The notes under the pieces were generated by a model, which was given only the letters and a program-made list of their open reading frames with translations, ran no database searches and had not been told where the DNA came from. This document shows positions 53,168 to 61,466 of a stretch of DNA of 64,000 nucleotides, in pieces. Origin of the DNA: Mayfieldus sp963740555 (GTDB lineage Bacteria; Actinomycetota; Thermoleophilia; Solirubrobacterales; 70-9); contig CAVUES010000003.1 of assembly GCA_963740555.1 (NCBI GenBank), positions 372,001-436,000 of the forward strand. The letters run 5' to 3'. The number at the start of each line of letters is the position of its first letter. The stretch's first letter is position 1. The position numbers were made by a program, and so were the translations under genes.

Positions 53168-55108
53168 TCAGGTCGGGGGAAGTGGGCGCGGATCACGCCC
53201 CCGGCTTTCGTGCCTGGGCGTTGGCAATCCCGCCTCTGTCCAGGCAAAACCGGCGATCAGCAGCAGATAGAGGGTCCCAACCTCGAGCAGCAGCGCCCCG
53301 GAGTCGTTGGCCAGCGTGCCGACCAGGGTCGCGAACGCCGCGGCGAGGAAGCCGGCCCGAAGCGCGGGGGTCGGTGCCAACCAGGCGAGGACCCGGTCGC
53401 GCCTGTAGAGCGCCACCGCGATCCCCACTACCGCCAGCCACAGCAACGGGGAGTCGATCCCGCGGCTGAAGCTGTGTGCGGAAAGCCGCAGCCGGCGCTC
53501 GGCAACGTCGCCGAGATCGTTGAGGCCGCCGGCGTCGAGCACCGAGCGCGTCAGGTGGGCGTCGCCACCCAGCACCAGATCCACCACGGCGAGGACCGCG
53601 ACAGCGACGAGCGGCACGCCGATGACGAGCAGCACCGCCCGTCGCGGCGCTGTCAGCGTCGCGACCGCCATCGCGGCCCCGGCGGGCAGGACGATCGCGG
53701 CGCCCACGTCGGCGCCGAAGCGTCCGAAGGCAAAGACGAAAGCGGCGACGAATGCGACGAGAAGAAAGACGGCGGCCGCGCGGCGGGGCGCGAGCTCCGG
53801 GCGCAGGACCGTGATCGCCGCGCCGGTGCCGACCAGGATCAGCGGCACGAGAGTCGCCTCGAGCTCGTTTCCGATCCCGTAGAAGCGCACCCCGAGGCCG
53901 GGATCGGGCCCGATCAGCGACAGCGGCGTCAGCGGTGAGCCCGCGATCACGTCGATCGCGAAGGCCAGCACCGTAACCGCGCAGGCGAGCGCCAGTGCCC
54001 GGTAGCCCGCAAGCAAGACCAGGGTCGCCCCGGCGAGCAGCGGCGCCCCGAGCAGCAGGATCAGTCGCTCGACTCCCTGTGAAGGCTCGGACGCTGCTCC
54101 AACCAACAGCAGCAGCGGTAGATAGATCGCGCTCAAGGCCAGCATCCGCGCCGCCGGCCTCGCCAGCGCTCCGCGGCTGGCGACTGCGGCTAGCGCCGCG
54201 ATCGCGATCCAGATCAGCGCGCTGACCCCGATCACCGCCCCGCGCCGGTGCACGATCGAGGTGAGACGGTCCTCGAGCGAGACCACCGCCGCGACGTCCC
54301 GGTCCCCATCGCTGCGGATCGGCTCGCCGTTGATCTGCGATGGGACCGCGACGCCGAGGCGGCGCAGGATCGTCGGTGCGAGATCGGTCGAGAGGACGTA
54401 GCCACGCATCCGGGTGCTGTCGGAGGTCAGGTTTCCGTCATAGCCGCGGCCGGCGATCCCGATCGTCAGCTGGTGGTCGGGCTCGGGGGGCGGGCGCTCG
54501 AGGGCGATCAGGAGGTCGTTGCCGCGCAGGGAGCGAACCAGCGAGCCGAGCTCGGTGGGCTCCGCGTCAAAGATGCAAACGGTCGTGAAGCAGCGCCGTG
54601 GGCGAGCTCCGGAGCGGGCATGCAGGACAAGGCCGTGACGGTCCGCCGCAACCAGGGCCGGAAGCGCCGGCGGCGCCAGGCTGCTGTTGACCGAAGTCGT
54701 CTTGCCGTCGCCCTTCAGCGTCGCGGCGAGCAGGCCGGGGACGATGTCGGCGGGCGCCGAGTCAGCTCGGGCGACTATCCGGCGCCAATTGGGGACCCGA
54801 TGGCCGAGCGGTTGCGTGGCCGCCAACGAGTGGTCGTAGAGCGTCTGGGAGACGCGGTTGCCCTGGCCGATGTCGAGATAGGTCTGCTGCGCCGGCACCG
54901 AACCGATCCCGGCGCTGAGGATCCCGGGCGCAATCCGCGGGACCCTTGCCAGAGCCTCGGGAGGCGTCCCGTTCGGGAGCACCGCGATAAGCACCTGGGG
55001 ACCGAAATCGACGCCCTTCGCCGAGGCCGGCGCGGGCAGCGCCACGATCGCGGCCGCGGCGAGCGTCGCCGCCCAGAGACACAGCCGGCGAAACCTATAC
55101 TGGACCAC
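53168..55108 (-). CDS. Polytopic membrane protein with an N-terminal exported domain
   Basis: About 646 aa. A signal-like segment (LWAATLAAAAIVALPAPASA) precedes an exported domain of about 230 residues that looks like a reduced alkaline-phosphatase/sulfatase-type fold (ends VLSTDLAPTILRRLGVAVP). About ten hydrophobic segments follow. No catalytic metal site was confidently placed. GTG 55108 is adjacent to the divergent hemQ start (1 nt between start codons), so its promoter must lie inside hemQ. Probably works with the downstream glycosyltransferase fusion in envelope biogenesis. Confidence 0.72.
   Translation of the reverse strand: MVQYRFRRLCLWAATLAAAAIVALPAPASAKGVDFGPQVLIAVLPNGTPPEALARVPRIAPGILSAGIGSVPAQQTYLDIGQGNRVSQTLYDHSLAATQPLGHRVPNWRRIVARADSAPADIVPGLLAATLKGDGKTTSVNSSLAPPALPALVAADRHGLVLHARSGARPRRCFTTVCIFDAEPTELGSLVRSLRGNDLLIALERPPPEPDHQLTIGIAGRGYDGNLTSDSTRMRGYVLSTDLAPTILRRLGVAVPSQINGEPIRSDGDRDVAAVVSLEDRLTSIVHRRGAVIGVSALIWIAIAALAAVASRGALARPAARMLALSAIYLPLLLLVGAASEPSQGVERLILLLGAPLLAGATLVLLAGYRALALACAVTVLAFAIDVIAGSPLTPLSLIGPDPGLGVRFYGIGNELEATLVPLILVGTGAAITVLRPELAPRRAAAVFLLVAFVAAFVFAFGRFGADVGAAIVLPAGAAMAVATLTAPRRAVLLVIGVPLVAVAVLAVVDLVLGGDAHLTRSVLDAGGLNDLGDVAERRLRLSAHSFSRGIDSPLLWLAVVGIAVALYRRDRVLAWLAPTPALRAGFLAAAFATLVGTLANDSGALLLEVGTLYLLLIAGFAWTEAGLPTPRHESRGRDPRPLPPT
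55096..55101 (+). promoter_or_regulatory. -10 box of hemQ
   Basis: TATACT ends 8 nt before GTG 55110. It lies inside the coding sequence of the divergent membrane protein. Confidence 0.45.
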
Positions 55109-55109
55109 C

Positions 55110-55805
55110 GTGGCCGATCGGACCTTTGCCAAGTTCACCTTCTTCAAGATCGATCCGGCCTGGCGCCGGCGAGATGACGAGCTGCGCGCCGCCGACAAGC
55201 GCGAGTTCCTCGCCGCCTGCGAGGACTTCGCCATCGACCGCTCGCTGCGCGCCTACTCAACCATAGGAACCAGGGGCGACGCCGACCTGCTGCTGCTCTC
55301 GCAGAGCCCGGCCCTCGAGGAAATACATACTTTCCACGTCGTGCTCGGCCAGAGCGGGCTGGCGCGCTGGGCGACAACGCCCTATTCGTTCCTCTCGATG
55401 ACCAAGAAGTCGCCCTACTCCGAGGAAGGGGCCCGGCCCGAGATCTGCGTATCGCAGCGCAAGTACCTGTTCCTCTACCCGATGGTCAAAAAGCGCGAGT
55501 GGTACTCGCTGCCGGTCGAGGAGCGCCAGCGGATCATGCAGAGCCACATCGAGGTCGGCCGCCGCTATCCGGAGATCTCGATCAACACCTCCTACTCGTT
55601 CGGCCTCGACGACCAGGAGTTCGTGGTCGCCTTCGAGGGCGACGACCCCGGCCAGTTCCTCGATCTGGTGCAGGAGCTGCGGCCGACAGAGTCGAGCGCC
55701 TTCACCGAGCGCGAGACGCCGATCTTTACGTGCGTGTCGATGTCAGTGGGCAAAGCTCTGGATGCGATCGATGGGCAGGCCGTTACCGCAGCGTCGTTCG
55801 CGTAG
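55110..55805 (+). CDS. hemQ: HemQ-type coproheme decarboxylase (chlorite dismutase family)
   Basis: 231 aa. The N-terminus FAKFTFFKIDPAWRRRD, the KREWYSLPVEERQRIMQSHIEVGRRYP segment (proximal heme-ligand histidine in MQSHI) and DDQEFVVAFEGDDPGQFLDLVQELR match actinobacterial HemQ. It decarboxylates coproheme to heme b in the coproporphyrin-dependent route. It probably uses a leaderless GTG start. The last base of its TAG stop is the first base of the heptamer repeat. FprA, BolA and glutaredoxin downstream fit an iron/heme/redox neighbourhood. Confidence 0.9.
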   Translation: MADRTFAKFTFFKIDPAWRRRDDELRAADKREFLAACEDFAIDRSLRAYSTIGTRGDADLLLLSQSPALEEIHTFHVVLGQSGLARWATTPYSFLSMTKKSPYSEEGARPEICVSQRKYLFLYPMVKKREWYSLPVEERQRIMQSHIEVGRRYPEISINTSYSFGLDDQEFVVAFEGDDPGQFLDLVQELRPTESSAFTERETPIFTCVSMSVGKALDAIDGQAVTAASFA

Positions 55806-55879
55806 TTCGTTCCTCGTTTCCCAGTTCCTAGTTCCTCGGGCCGGGCCCAAGCCACAAGGAACAAGCAACAAGGAACAAG
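55805..55879 (+). repeat. Heptamer inverted repeat, copy e
   Basis: Left arm GTTC, GTTCCTC, an 8-nt GTTTCCCA, GTTCCTA, GTTCCTC (55805-55837); a spacer of about 18 nt (GGGCCGGGCCC core); right arm AAGGAAC, AAGCAAC, AAGGAAC, AAG (55856-55879). It separates hemQ from the FprA gene, whose -10 box TATCCT (55892-55897) follows. Confidence 0.9.
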
Positions 55880-55907
55880 AGCTCCCTTCCCTATCCTTCC
55901 GCGTTCC

Positions 55908-57314
55908 ATGCCTACGGTTGGCACACCGCAAGCGCCCCTTCGCGTCGCCGTTATCGGCGCCGGCCCGGCCGGCTTCTACGCCTGCGAGCACATCCTCAAG
56001 CACGAGGCGACGACCGCCGAGGTCGACCTCTTCGACCGCCTTCCCACCCCCTACGGCCTGGTCCGCGGCGGCGTCGCGCCCGACCATCCGAAGATCAAGT
56101 CTGTGACCCGCGTCTACGACAAGACTGCCGCCCGCGACGGCTTCCGCTTCTTCGGCAACGTGAAGCTCGGCGAGGACATCTCGCCGCAGGACCTCGAGCG
56201 CCACTACCACGCGATCCTCTACACGTTCGGCGCCGAGACCGACCGCCACCTAGGCATCCCCGGCGAGGAGCTGCCGGGAAGCCATGCGGCCACCGCGTTC
56301 GTCGGCTGGTACAACGCCCATCCCGACTACGCCGATCAGACCTTCGACCTCTCCTGCGAGCGGGCTGTGGTGATCGGCAACGGCAACGTGGCCACCGACG
56401 TGGCGCGGATGCTGGCGCTGACCGAGGAGGAGCTGCGCGAGACCGACACCGCCGACCACGCGATCGAGGCGCTCGCCGGCAATCCGATCCGTGAGATCGT
56501 GATCCTCGGCCGCCGCGGCCCCGCACAGGCCGCCTTCACCAACCCCGAGCTGCGCGAGCTGGGCGAAATGAAGGACGCCGACATCGTCGTCGACCCCGCC
56601 GAGATCGAGCTCGACGAGCAGAGCCGCGCATACCTGGAGTCAGACGACGCCGACATCACGACGCGCAAGAACGTCGAGATCCTGACCGAGTTCGCCCAGC
56701 GCCCGCTGGAGGGCAAGCCGCGCAGGATCGTCCTCCGCTTCCTGCGCTCGCCAGTCGAGCTGCAGGGCGAGGGCAGGCTGGAGAAGCTGATCGTCGGCCG
56801 CAACGAGCTGGTCTCCAGGGACGGTGCGCTTCGCGCCCAGGACACCGGCGAGCGCGAGGAGCTGGAGTGCGGGCTGCTGCTGCGCTCGGTCGGCTACACC
56901 GGCATCCCGGTCGAGGGAATCCCCTTCGACGATGGCCGGGGCACGATCCTCAACGATGGCGGCCGGGTGCTGGAGGAGGTGGGCGCCGGCCACAAGGTCG
57001 GCCACTACACCTCGGGGTGGATAAAGCGCGGGCCGAGCGGCGTGATCGGAACCAACAAGAAATGCGCCCAGGAGACCGTCGACGCGCTCTTCGAGGACGT
57101 CGAGTCCGGCAGCCTTGGCAAGCCCGAGGCGCCCCAGCCGGCCGCGGTCGAGGACTTGCTGCGCGAGCGCGATGTCGACTTCGTCAGCTTCCCGGGCTGG
57201 CAGGCGATCGACGCCGCCGAGGCCGCCCGGGGCGAGCCGCAGGGCCGCCCGCGGGTCAAGTTCGTAAGCGTCGAGGAGATGCTCGAAGCGGCTCGCGATT
57301 CGGTGCCCGGCTAG
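55908..57314 (+). CDS. fprA: Ferredoxin/adrenodoxin-type NADP+ reductase (FprA-like)
   Basis: 468 aa. FAD-binding GAGPAGFYACEHIL, then LPTPYGLVRGGVAPDHPKIKSV, the NADP-binding VVIGNGNVATDVARML and the C-terminal GWIKRGPSGVIGTNKKCAQET are diagnostic of the adrenodoxin-reductase family. It passes electrons from NADPH to ferredoxins, for P450s, Fe-S or heme enzymes. The C-terminal 60 residues are a family-typical tail. ATG 55908 lies 10 nt after TATCCT. The bolA start is 8 nt after its stop. Confidence 0.93.
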   Translation: MPTVGTPQAPLRVAVIGAGPAGFYACEHILKHEATTAEVDLFDRLPTPYGLVRGGVAPDHPKIKSVTRVYDKTAARDGFRFFGNVKLGEDISPQDLERHYHAILYTFGAETDRHLGIPGEELPGSHAATAFVGWYNAHPDYADQTFDLSCERAVVIGNGNVATDVARMLALTEEELRETDTADHAIEALAGNPIREIVILGRRGPAQAAFTNPELRELGEMKDADIVVDPAEIELDEQSRAYLESDDADITTRKNVEILTEFAQRPLEGKPRRIVLRFLRSPVELQGEGRLEKLIVGRNELVSRDGALRAQDTGEREELECGLLLRSVGYTGIPVEGIPFDDGRGTILNDGGRVLEEVGAGHKVGHYTSGWIKRGPSGVIGTNKKCAQETVDALFEDVESGSLGKPEAPQPAAVEDLLRERDVDFVSFPGWQAIDAAEAARGEPQGRPRVKFVSVEEMLEAARDSVPG

Positions 57315-57322
57315 CTAGCGCG

Positions 57323-57598
57323 ATGGCGGACCTGGCGGAGCTGAAGTCGATGATCGAGGCGGCGCTGCCCGGCGCCGAGGTCGAGGTGGTCGACGAGACC
57401 GGCACCGGCGACCACCTGAGGGCGACCGTGCGGGCGGCCCAGTTCGAGGGCCTCAGCCGACTCGACCAGCACCGTCTCGTGAAGGCGGCGGTCAGCGAGC
57501 GCTTCGACGACGGCTCGATCCACGCCCTGTCGGTCAGGACGCATACAAAGCCGTCCGCCTCCTCAGCTCCGCTTCCGGGGGCGGACGGGTCTGAGTAA
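57323..57598 (+). CDS. bolA: BolA-family protein
   Basis: 91 aa. MIEAALPGAEVEVVDETGTGDHLRATV, FEGLSRLDQHRLVKAAV and IHALSVRTHT match BolA, with the conserved His in GDHLRA. BolA proteins form a complex with CGFS-type glutaredoxins that carries 2Fe-2S clusters. The partner gene is 10 nt downstream. The stop TAA overlaps the -10 box (TAACCT, 57596-57601) of that gene. Confidence 0.93.
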   Translation: MADLAELKSMIEAALPGAEVEVVDETGTGDHLRATVRAAQFEGLSRLDQHRLVKAAVSERFDDGSIHALSVRTHTKPSASSAPLPGADGSE

Positions 57599-57608
57599 CC
57601 TGTTCACC

Positions 57609-57995
57609 ATGGCCAATCCAGAGTTCAAGCAGCAGGTCGAGCAGCTGATCGCCTCCAACCAGGTGCTGCTGTTCATGAAGGGGACGCCGGAGACGCCGCG
57701 TTGCGGCTTCTCGATGCGGGTGGTCGGAGTGCTCGACTCGCTCGGGGCCGAGTACGGGTCGATCGACGTCCTGCAGGCGCTGGAGCCGCTGCGTGAGGTG
57801 ACCGGCGAGATCTCCGACTGGCGCACCTTCCCTCAGCTCTACGTCAACGGCGAGCTGGTCGGCGGCGCCGACATCGTCGAAGAGCTTTACGAGTCCGGCG
57901 AGCTGGCCGAGCAGCTCGGCGTCGAGCAGCCGGACGAGCCGGTCGCGCAGGCCGAGCCCGGCCAGGCGCCACCGCTTCAAATCGACCAGAGCTAG
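57609..57995 (+). CDS. grxD: Monothiol CGFS glutaredoxin (Grx4 family)
   Basis: 128 aa. VLLFMKGTPETPRCGFSMRVVGVL holds the CGFS active site, and WRTFPQLYVNGELVGGADIVEELYESGEL the cis-proline and glutathione-binding segment. The C-terminal 25 residues are a non-conserved, acidic Pro/Gln-rich tail. Works with BolA in Fe-S cluster transfer. It can also be transcribed from its own leaderless-type promoter 7 nt upstream. Confidence 0.95.
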   Translation: MANPEFKQQVEQLIASNQVLLFMKGTPETPRCGFSMRVVGVLDSLGAEYGSIDVLQALEPLREVTGEISDWRTFPQLYVNGELVGGADIVEELYESGELAEQLGVEQPDEPVAQAEPGQAPPLQIDQS

Positions 57996-58015
57996 GCGCC
58001 GTTCGGGCGCGACCA

Positions 58016-58780
58016 ATGCCCGAAGGGATTCTGCCCGACTACTCCCGTCAGGCGCAGACCTACGATCAAACCCGGGGGGCGAGCCGTTCGCTGGTGGCGG
58101 CGCTGCGCGACGCTATCGACGGCGCACCCGGGCGCAGGCTGGCCGACATCGGCGGCGGGACGGGCAACTACGCCCTGGCATTCGCGGAGCTCGGATGGGA
58201 GCCGCTGGTCATCGATCGTTCGCCGGAGATGCTCGAGCAGGCCGCCGCCAAGGGACTCGAGACGCTGCTCGCCGACGCCGAGCATCTGCCGCTTGCGAAT
58301 GGCAGCTTCGACGCCGCGCTGATGGTCTCGATGCTCCACCACGTGGACAGTCCCCGGACCGCCCTGGACGAGGCGAAGCGGGTGCTGCGCCGGGGCGGCC
58401 GGCTGGCGGTGAAAATGTTCAGCCGCGAGGACGTTGAGGGGCTCTGGATCTACGACTACTTCCCCAGCTCGCGTCCGTGGATGATCGAGACCCATCCCTC
58501 CGTGGACGAGTTCCTGGACCAGCTTTCCGGCGCGGGCGTTTCCCGGATCCGGCTTACCGACCTGTCGGATGCCTCGATGGCGGCGCTGGTCGGACGACCG
58601 GAGCTGATGACGGAAGAGCGGTGGCGCCGGCAAACAAGCTACTTCGAGCGCCTCGAGCGCGATCACCCCGAGGAGCTGAAGTCCGGCCTAAAGCGCCTTG
58701 CCGAGGACATCACCGCTGGCAGGAGTCCTGAGGACGGGTCCGGCAGCGCGACGCTGATCGCGTGGCGCAAGGGCGACTGA
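58016..58780 (+). CDS. Class I SAM-dependent methyltransferase
   Basis: 254 aa. Motif I LADIGGGTGNYALAFAE, the acidic loop VIDRSPEML and motif LLADAEHLPLANGSFDAALMVSMLHHV identify a Methyltransf_11/UbiE-like fold. The C-terminal part differs from UbiE, so the substrate is unknown. It follows the glutaredoxin gene by 20 nt without a visible ribosome site. The 83-nt gap to the ArsR stop shows nothing. Confidence 0.85.
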   Translation: MPEGILPDYSRQAQTYDQTRGASRSLVAALRDAIDGAPGRRLADIGGGTGNYALAFAELGWEPLVIDRSPEMLEQAAAKGLETLLADAEHLPLANGSFDAALMVSMLHHVDSPRTALDEAKRVLRRGGRLAVKMFSREDVEGLWIYDYFPSSRPWMIETHPSVDEFLDQLSGAGVSRIRLTDLSDASMAALVGRPELMTEERWRRQTSYFERLERDHPEELKSGLKRLAEDITAGRSPEDGSGSATLIAWRKGD

Positions 58781-58863
58781 CCTCGGCGCCTCGCGATTAG
58801 CAGCAGACGGGCGCCTCGACCAACCGAGGTCGAGGTCGGAGACGGTGAGGGCAAGATGGGGCC

Positions 58864-59217
58864 TCAGGACAGCCATCGCGAGAGCTCCTTAACGGCATCT
58901 GGGTTGACGTAGTAGTAGGCCCAAAGCCCTTGCCGCTCCGACCCGACCAATCCGGCGTCGCGCAGCACCTTCAGGTGATGGGAGACGGTCGGCTGCGAGA
59001 GATCGAAGAGCGGGACCAGCTCGCAGACGCAGACCTTGCCCGCGTGCTTTCGCAGCACGTCGACGAGCTGCAAGCGAACAGGGTCGCCGAGCGCCTTCGC
59101 GACGGTCGCCATCCGCTCGGCTTCGCGGCGCTCGACATCGGGGTAGACGACGGGCTCGCAGCATGGCTCGCCGGCGGGACGCTTCTGCTTCGGAGCGAGC
59201 TTCAGATCGACGGCCAT
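58864..59217 (-). CDS. arsR: ArsR-family arsenic-type repressor
   Basis: 117 aa. Winged helix with DPVRLQLVDVLRKHAGKVCVCELVPLFDLSQPTVSHHLKVLRDAGLV. The VCVCEL cysteines sit where As(III)-sensing ArsR proteins bind arsenite; an extra CC pair (GEPCCEPV) near the N-terminus could join. Without metalloid it should block the divergent promoters; binding would release DNA. ATG 59217 lies 9 nt after its -10 box. The divergent phosphoesterase-aquaporin genes are the expected targets. Confidence 0.9.
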   Translation of the reverse strand: MAVDLKLAPKQKRPAGEPCCEPVVYPDVERREAERMATVAKALGDPVRLQLVDVLRKHAGKVCVCELVPLFDLSQPTVSHHLKVLRDAGLVGSERQGLWAYYYVNPDAVKELSRWLS

Positions 59218-59218
59218 C

Positions 59219-59265
59219 TATATACGTATATATCGATTGAACTGATGTTTGTCAATCTTTAGTAT
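59219..59265. promoter_or_regulatory. Interlocked divergent promoters and likely ArsR operator
   Basis: For arsR (minus strand): -35 TTGACA (59255-59250), 17-nt spacer, -10 TATATA (59232-59227). For the phosphoesterase (plus strand): -35 TTGAAC (59237-59242), 17-nt spacer, -10 TAGTAT (59260-59265). The perfect palindrome TATATACGTATATA (59219-59232) covers the arsR -10 box, and an ATTGA...TCAAT inverted pair covers the shared promoter core. One repressor could silence both directions. Confidence 0.7.
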
Positions 59266-59272
59266 CCGCGCC

Positions 59273-60016
59273 GTGAGCAGCCCGACTGACCACCGCGCCG
59301 GCCCCGTGGCGGTGATCACCGACATCCACGGAAACCTGCCGGCGCTGGAGGCGACCCTGTCCCATATCGAGGAACTCGGGATCGAGACGATCTATTGCGG
59401 GGGTGACCTGGTCGGTTACGGCCCCTGGCCGAATGAGGTCTGCAGCTTGATCGAGGGGCGGTCGATTCCTACGATCTACGGCAATTACGACTTCGCGATC
59501 GGCCGGGATCTCGAGGACTGTGGCTGCGCCTACCGCGACCCCCACGACCGCGAGCTGGGTCAGCAATCGGTCGCCTGGACGCTCGAGCACACCGACCAGC
59601 CCAGCAAGGACTTCATGCGTGGGCTGCCGTTCGATCTGCGCTTCAAGCTCGGCGGGCAACGGGTGCGACTGGTTCACGGCTCGCCGCGAAAGGTCAACGA
59701 GTACCTGTTCGAGGACAAGCCGGCGCGTACGTTCGAGCGCATCGCCGCCGCCGCCGAATGTGACGTGCTCGTGTTCGGGCACACCCACCAGCCCTGGGTC
59801 CACGAGTACGGCGGTGTGCTGTTCGTCAACTGCGGCTCGGTCGGCAAGCCGAAGGACGGTGACCCGCGCGGCGCCTTTGCCGTGCTCGAACCGGGTCGAG
59901 AAGCGGTCGGCGCGCGGCTCGAGAGGGTGGCTTACGACGCGGAAGCGGTAGCCAAAGAGGTTGCCGCCGCGGGACTGCCAGCCGAATACGGCGAGAAGCT
60001 CCTCGTCGCAGCCTGA
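59273..60016 (+). CDS. Metallophosphoesterase, probably ArsR-controlled
   Basis: 247 aa from GTG 59273. The calcineurin-like metal site is complete in outline: TDIHGN, GGDLVGYGPWP, GNYD (Tyr in place of the common His), VHGSPRKVNEY and FGHTHQPWV. It resembles YfcE-type phosphodiesterases. The start is 7 nt after the -10 box, so the mRNA is probably leaderless. It is first in a two-gene unit with the aquaporin under an ArsR promoter. A role in arsenic (or phosphate) stress is inferred from context only. Confidence 0.88.
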   Translation: MSSPTDHRAGPVAVITDIHGNLPALEATLSHIEELGIETIYCGGDLVGYGPWPNEVCSLIEGRSIPTIYGNYDFAIGRDLEDCGCAYRDPHDRELGQQSVAWTLEHTDQPSKDFMRGLPFDLRFKLGGQRVRLVHGSPRKVNEYLFEDKPARTFERIAAAAECDVLVFGHTHQPWVHEYGGVLFVNCGSVGKPKDGDPRGAFAVLEPGREAVGARLERVAYDAEAVAKEVAAAGLPAEYGEKLLVAA

Positions 60017-60028
60017 CGGCTCAGCCCC

Positions 60029-60721
60029 ATGGACGACTCCCTGCAACTGTGGCGACGCTGCGCCGCCGAGGGGCTGGCCGCCTTCGCCCTGGTCACAGCC
60101 GGTTGTGGAGCGATCGTCACCAACGCCAAGTACGCGGACAGCCTGGGGACGGTCGGCATTGCGCTCGTCTTCGGGCTGGTGATCATGGTGATGGTCTACG
60201 CCACCGGCCATCTCTCGGGAGCGCACATCAACCCGGCGGTGACGCTTGCCTTCACCCTCACCCGTCACTTCTCCCCCCGCGAGGCGGCCGCGTACATCGC
60301 CTCCCAGCTCGCCGGGGCGACGGCGGCGGCGCTGCTTCTGCTCGCGGTGTGGACCGACAAGCCGGCCTCGCTCGGGGCGACGGTGCCAAGCGTCGGCGCC
60401 GGAAGCGCCCTCGCTTACGAGGCGGTGCTGAGCGCCTTTCTGATGTTCGTGATCATGGCCGTCGCCACCGACACCAGGGCGGCCGGGGCGGCGGCGGCGA
60501 TCGCGATCGGCGGGACGATCGGCCTCGATGCCCTGTTCGGGGGACCGGTCACCGGCGCCTCGATGAACCCGGCCCGCTCCTTCGGGCCGGCGCTGGTCTC
60601 CGGGGAGTGGCGCGACTTCTGGGTCTACGTCGTCGGACCGATCGCCGGCGCGGCCCTCGGCGCCCTGGCCTACCAGCTGATTCGGGGCCCGCAGCGGCGG
60701 CCGGACCCAGAAGCGATCTGA
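60029..60721 (+). CDS. MIP-family aquaporin/aquaglyceroporin
   Basis: 230 aa, six helices and both NPA boxes: SGAHINPAVTLAFTL and GASMNPARSFGPAL. MIP channels can pass water, glycerol or arsenite; in some ars operons an aquaglyceroporin (AqpS) serves as the arsenite exit. It lies 12 nt after the phosphoesterase and should share ArsR control. Whether the pore is glycerol- or water-type cannot be settled by eye. Confidence 0.9.
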   Translation: MDDSLQLWRRCAAEGLAAFALVTAGCGAIVTNAKYADSLGTVGIALVFGLVIMVMVYATGHLSGAHINPAVTLAFTLTRHFSPREAAAYIASQLAGATAAALLLLAVWTDKPASLGATVPSVGAGSALAYEAVLSAFLMFVIMAVATDTRAAGAAAAIAIGGTIGLDALFGGPVTGASMNPARSFGPALVSGEWRDFWVYVVGPIAGAALGALAYQLIRGPQRRPDPEAI

Positions 60722-60727
60722 ACGGAG

Positions 60728-61105
60728 CTAGACGCTGGCGGTTTGCTCGGCCGCGTCTTCGCGAACCTGGAACGAGGAGCCGCAGCCACAGGCCGCGACA
60801 ACGTTCGGGTTGTTGACCGAGAATCCGGCCCCCTGGAGCCCCTCCACGTAGTCGACCTCGGAGCCGAAGACGAACTGCATGCTCGTCTTGTCGACGACGA
60901 CTGAGACGCCGCGGTCCTCGAAGACGTGGTCGTCGTCCTTGACCCGATCGAAGGCGAGCGCGTACTGAAAGCCGGAACAACCGCCGCCGCGAACAGCGAC
61001 CCGCAACGCCTGGTCACCGGCGTCCTGCTGGTCGGTGAGAAGCTCGCGGATCTTGCCGGCGGCCTTGTCGGTAAGCGTGATCGCTGTGCTGGGGGTTTCG
61101 GTCAT
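60728..61105 (-). CDS. erpA: A-type Fe-S carrier (IscA/ErpA/HesB family)
   Basis: 125 aa. The three conserved cysteines are present: VRGGGCSGFQY and the C-terminal ACGCGSSF. It delivers Fe-S clusters to apoproteins. ATG 61105 follows TACACT (61121-61116 on the minus strand) by 10 nt. It complements the BolA/glutaredoxin pair 3 kb away. The name erpA is a family guess; IscA or SufA are equally possible. Confidence 0.9.
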   Translation of the reverse strand: MTETPSTAITLTDKAAGKIRELLTDQQDAGDQALRVAVRGGGCSGFQYALAFDRVKDDDHVFEDRGVSVVVDKTSMQFVFGSEVDYVEGLQGAGFSVNNPNVVAACGCGSSFQVREDAAEQTASV

Positions 61106-61149
61106 CGCTTTACAAAGTGTAGCGGGGCTCCCGGTTCCCGATGAATCAC

Positions 61150-61205
61150 TTGCGGCCGGCTTCGCCGGCCTGACATGCATCTGCCGCTCCACTTCGTTTC
61201 GCGGC
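61150..61205 (+). repeat. Double-hairpin repeat, copy 3 of 3
   Basis: Hairpin 1 GGCCGGC-TTC-GCCGGCC, spacer TGACATGCATCTG (one base different from copy 2), and a degraded second hairpin around TTC. It directly follows the stop of the thioredoxin-fold gene on the minus strand. Confidence 0.7.
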
Positions 61206-61466
61206 CTATGAATACCGCCAGTCCAGGTACTGCCTGATTCGCCTCGAGTCGTGGATCACCTCGTCACCGTCGACCAGCACCGGGACGCGGTTCTGCTTGG
61301 TCAGCTCGACGATCTCGGGTCGGTCCTTGCGCGAGTAGGGCACCCGTTCCGTTCGGTACTCGAGGCCGTGCTTGCCCAGGCGCCGTGCCACCGCTCCGCA
61401 GGGGCAGAGGAAGTTGGTAGGGGTGCGACAGCGATAGAGCACCAGCTTGGGGGCTTCGTCGCTCAA
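61206..61466 (-). CDS. Small thioredoxin-fold protein (glutathione S-transferase N-domain type)
   Basis: 86 aa from TTG 61466, which overlaps the SDR stop (TTGA). LVLYRCRTPTNFLCPCGAVARRLGKHGLEYRTERVPY, NRVPVLVDGDEVIHDSRRIRQYLDWRY is a complete GST N-terminal/glutaredoxin-like fold with a CPC near the active-site position and the cis-proline in RVPVL. The GST C-terminal helical domain is absent. Possibly a glutaredoxin-like reductase; not assigned further. Confidence 0.75.
   Translation of the reverse strand: MSDEAPKLVLYRCRTPTNFLCPCGAVARRLGKHGLEYRTERVPYSRKDRPEIVELTKQNRVPVLVDGDEVIHDSRRIRQYLDWRYS

Noticed and set aside
51148..53469. A 773-codon plus-strand frame
   Set aside because: Antisense to the GT4 fusion gene; composition is that of a reverse-frame shadow.
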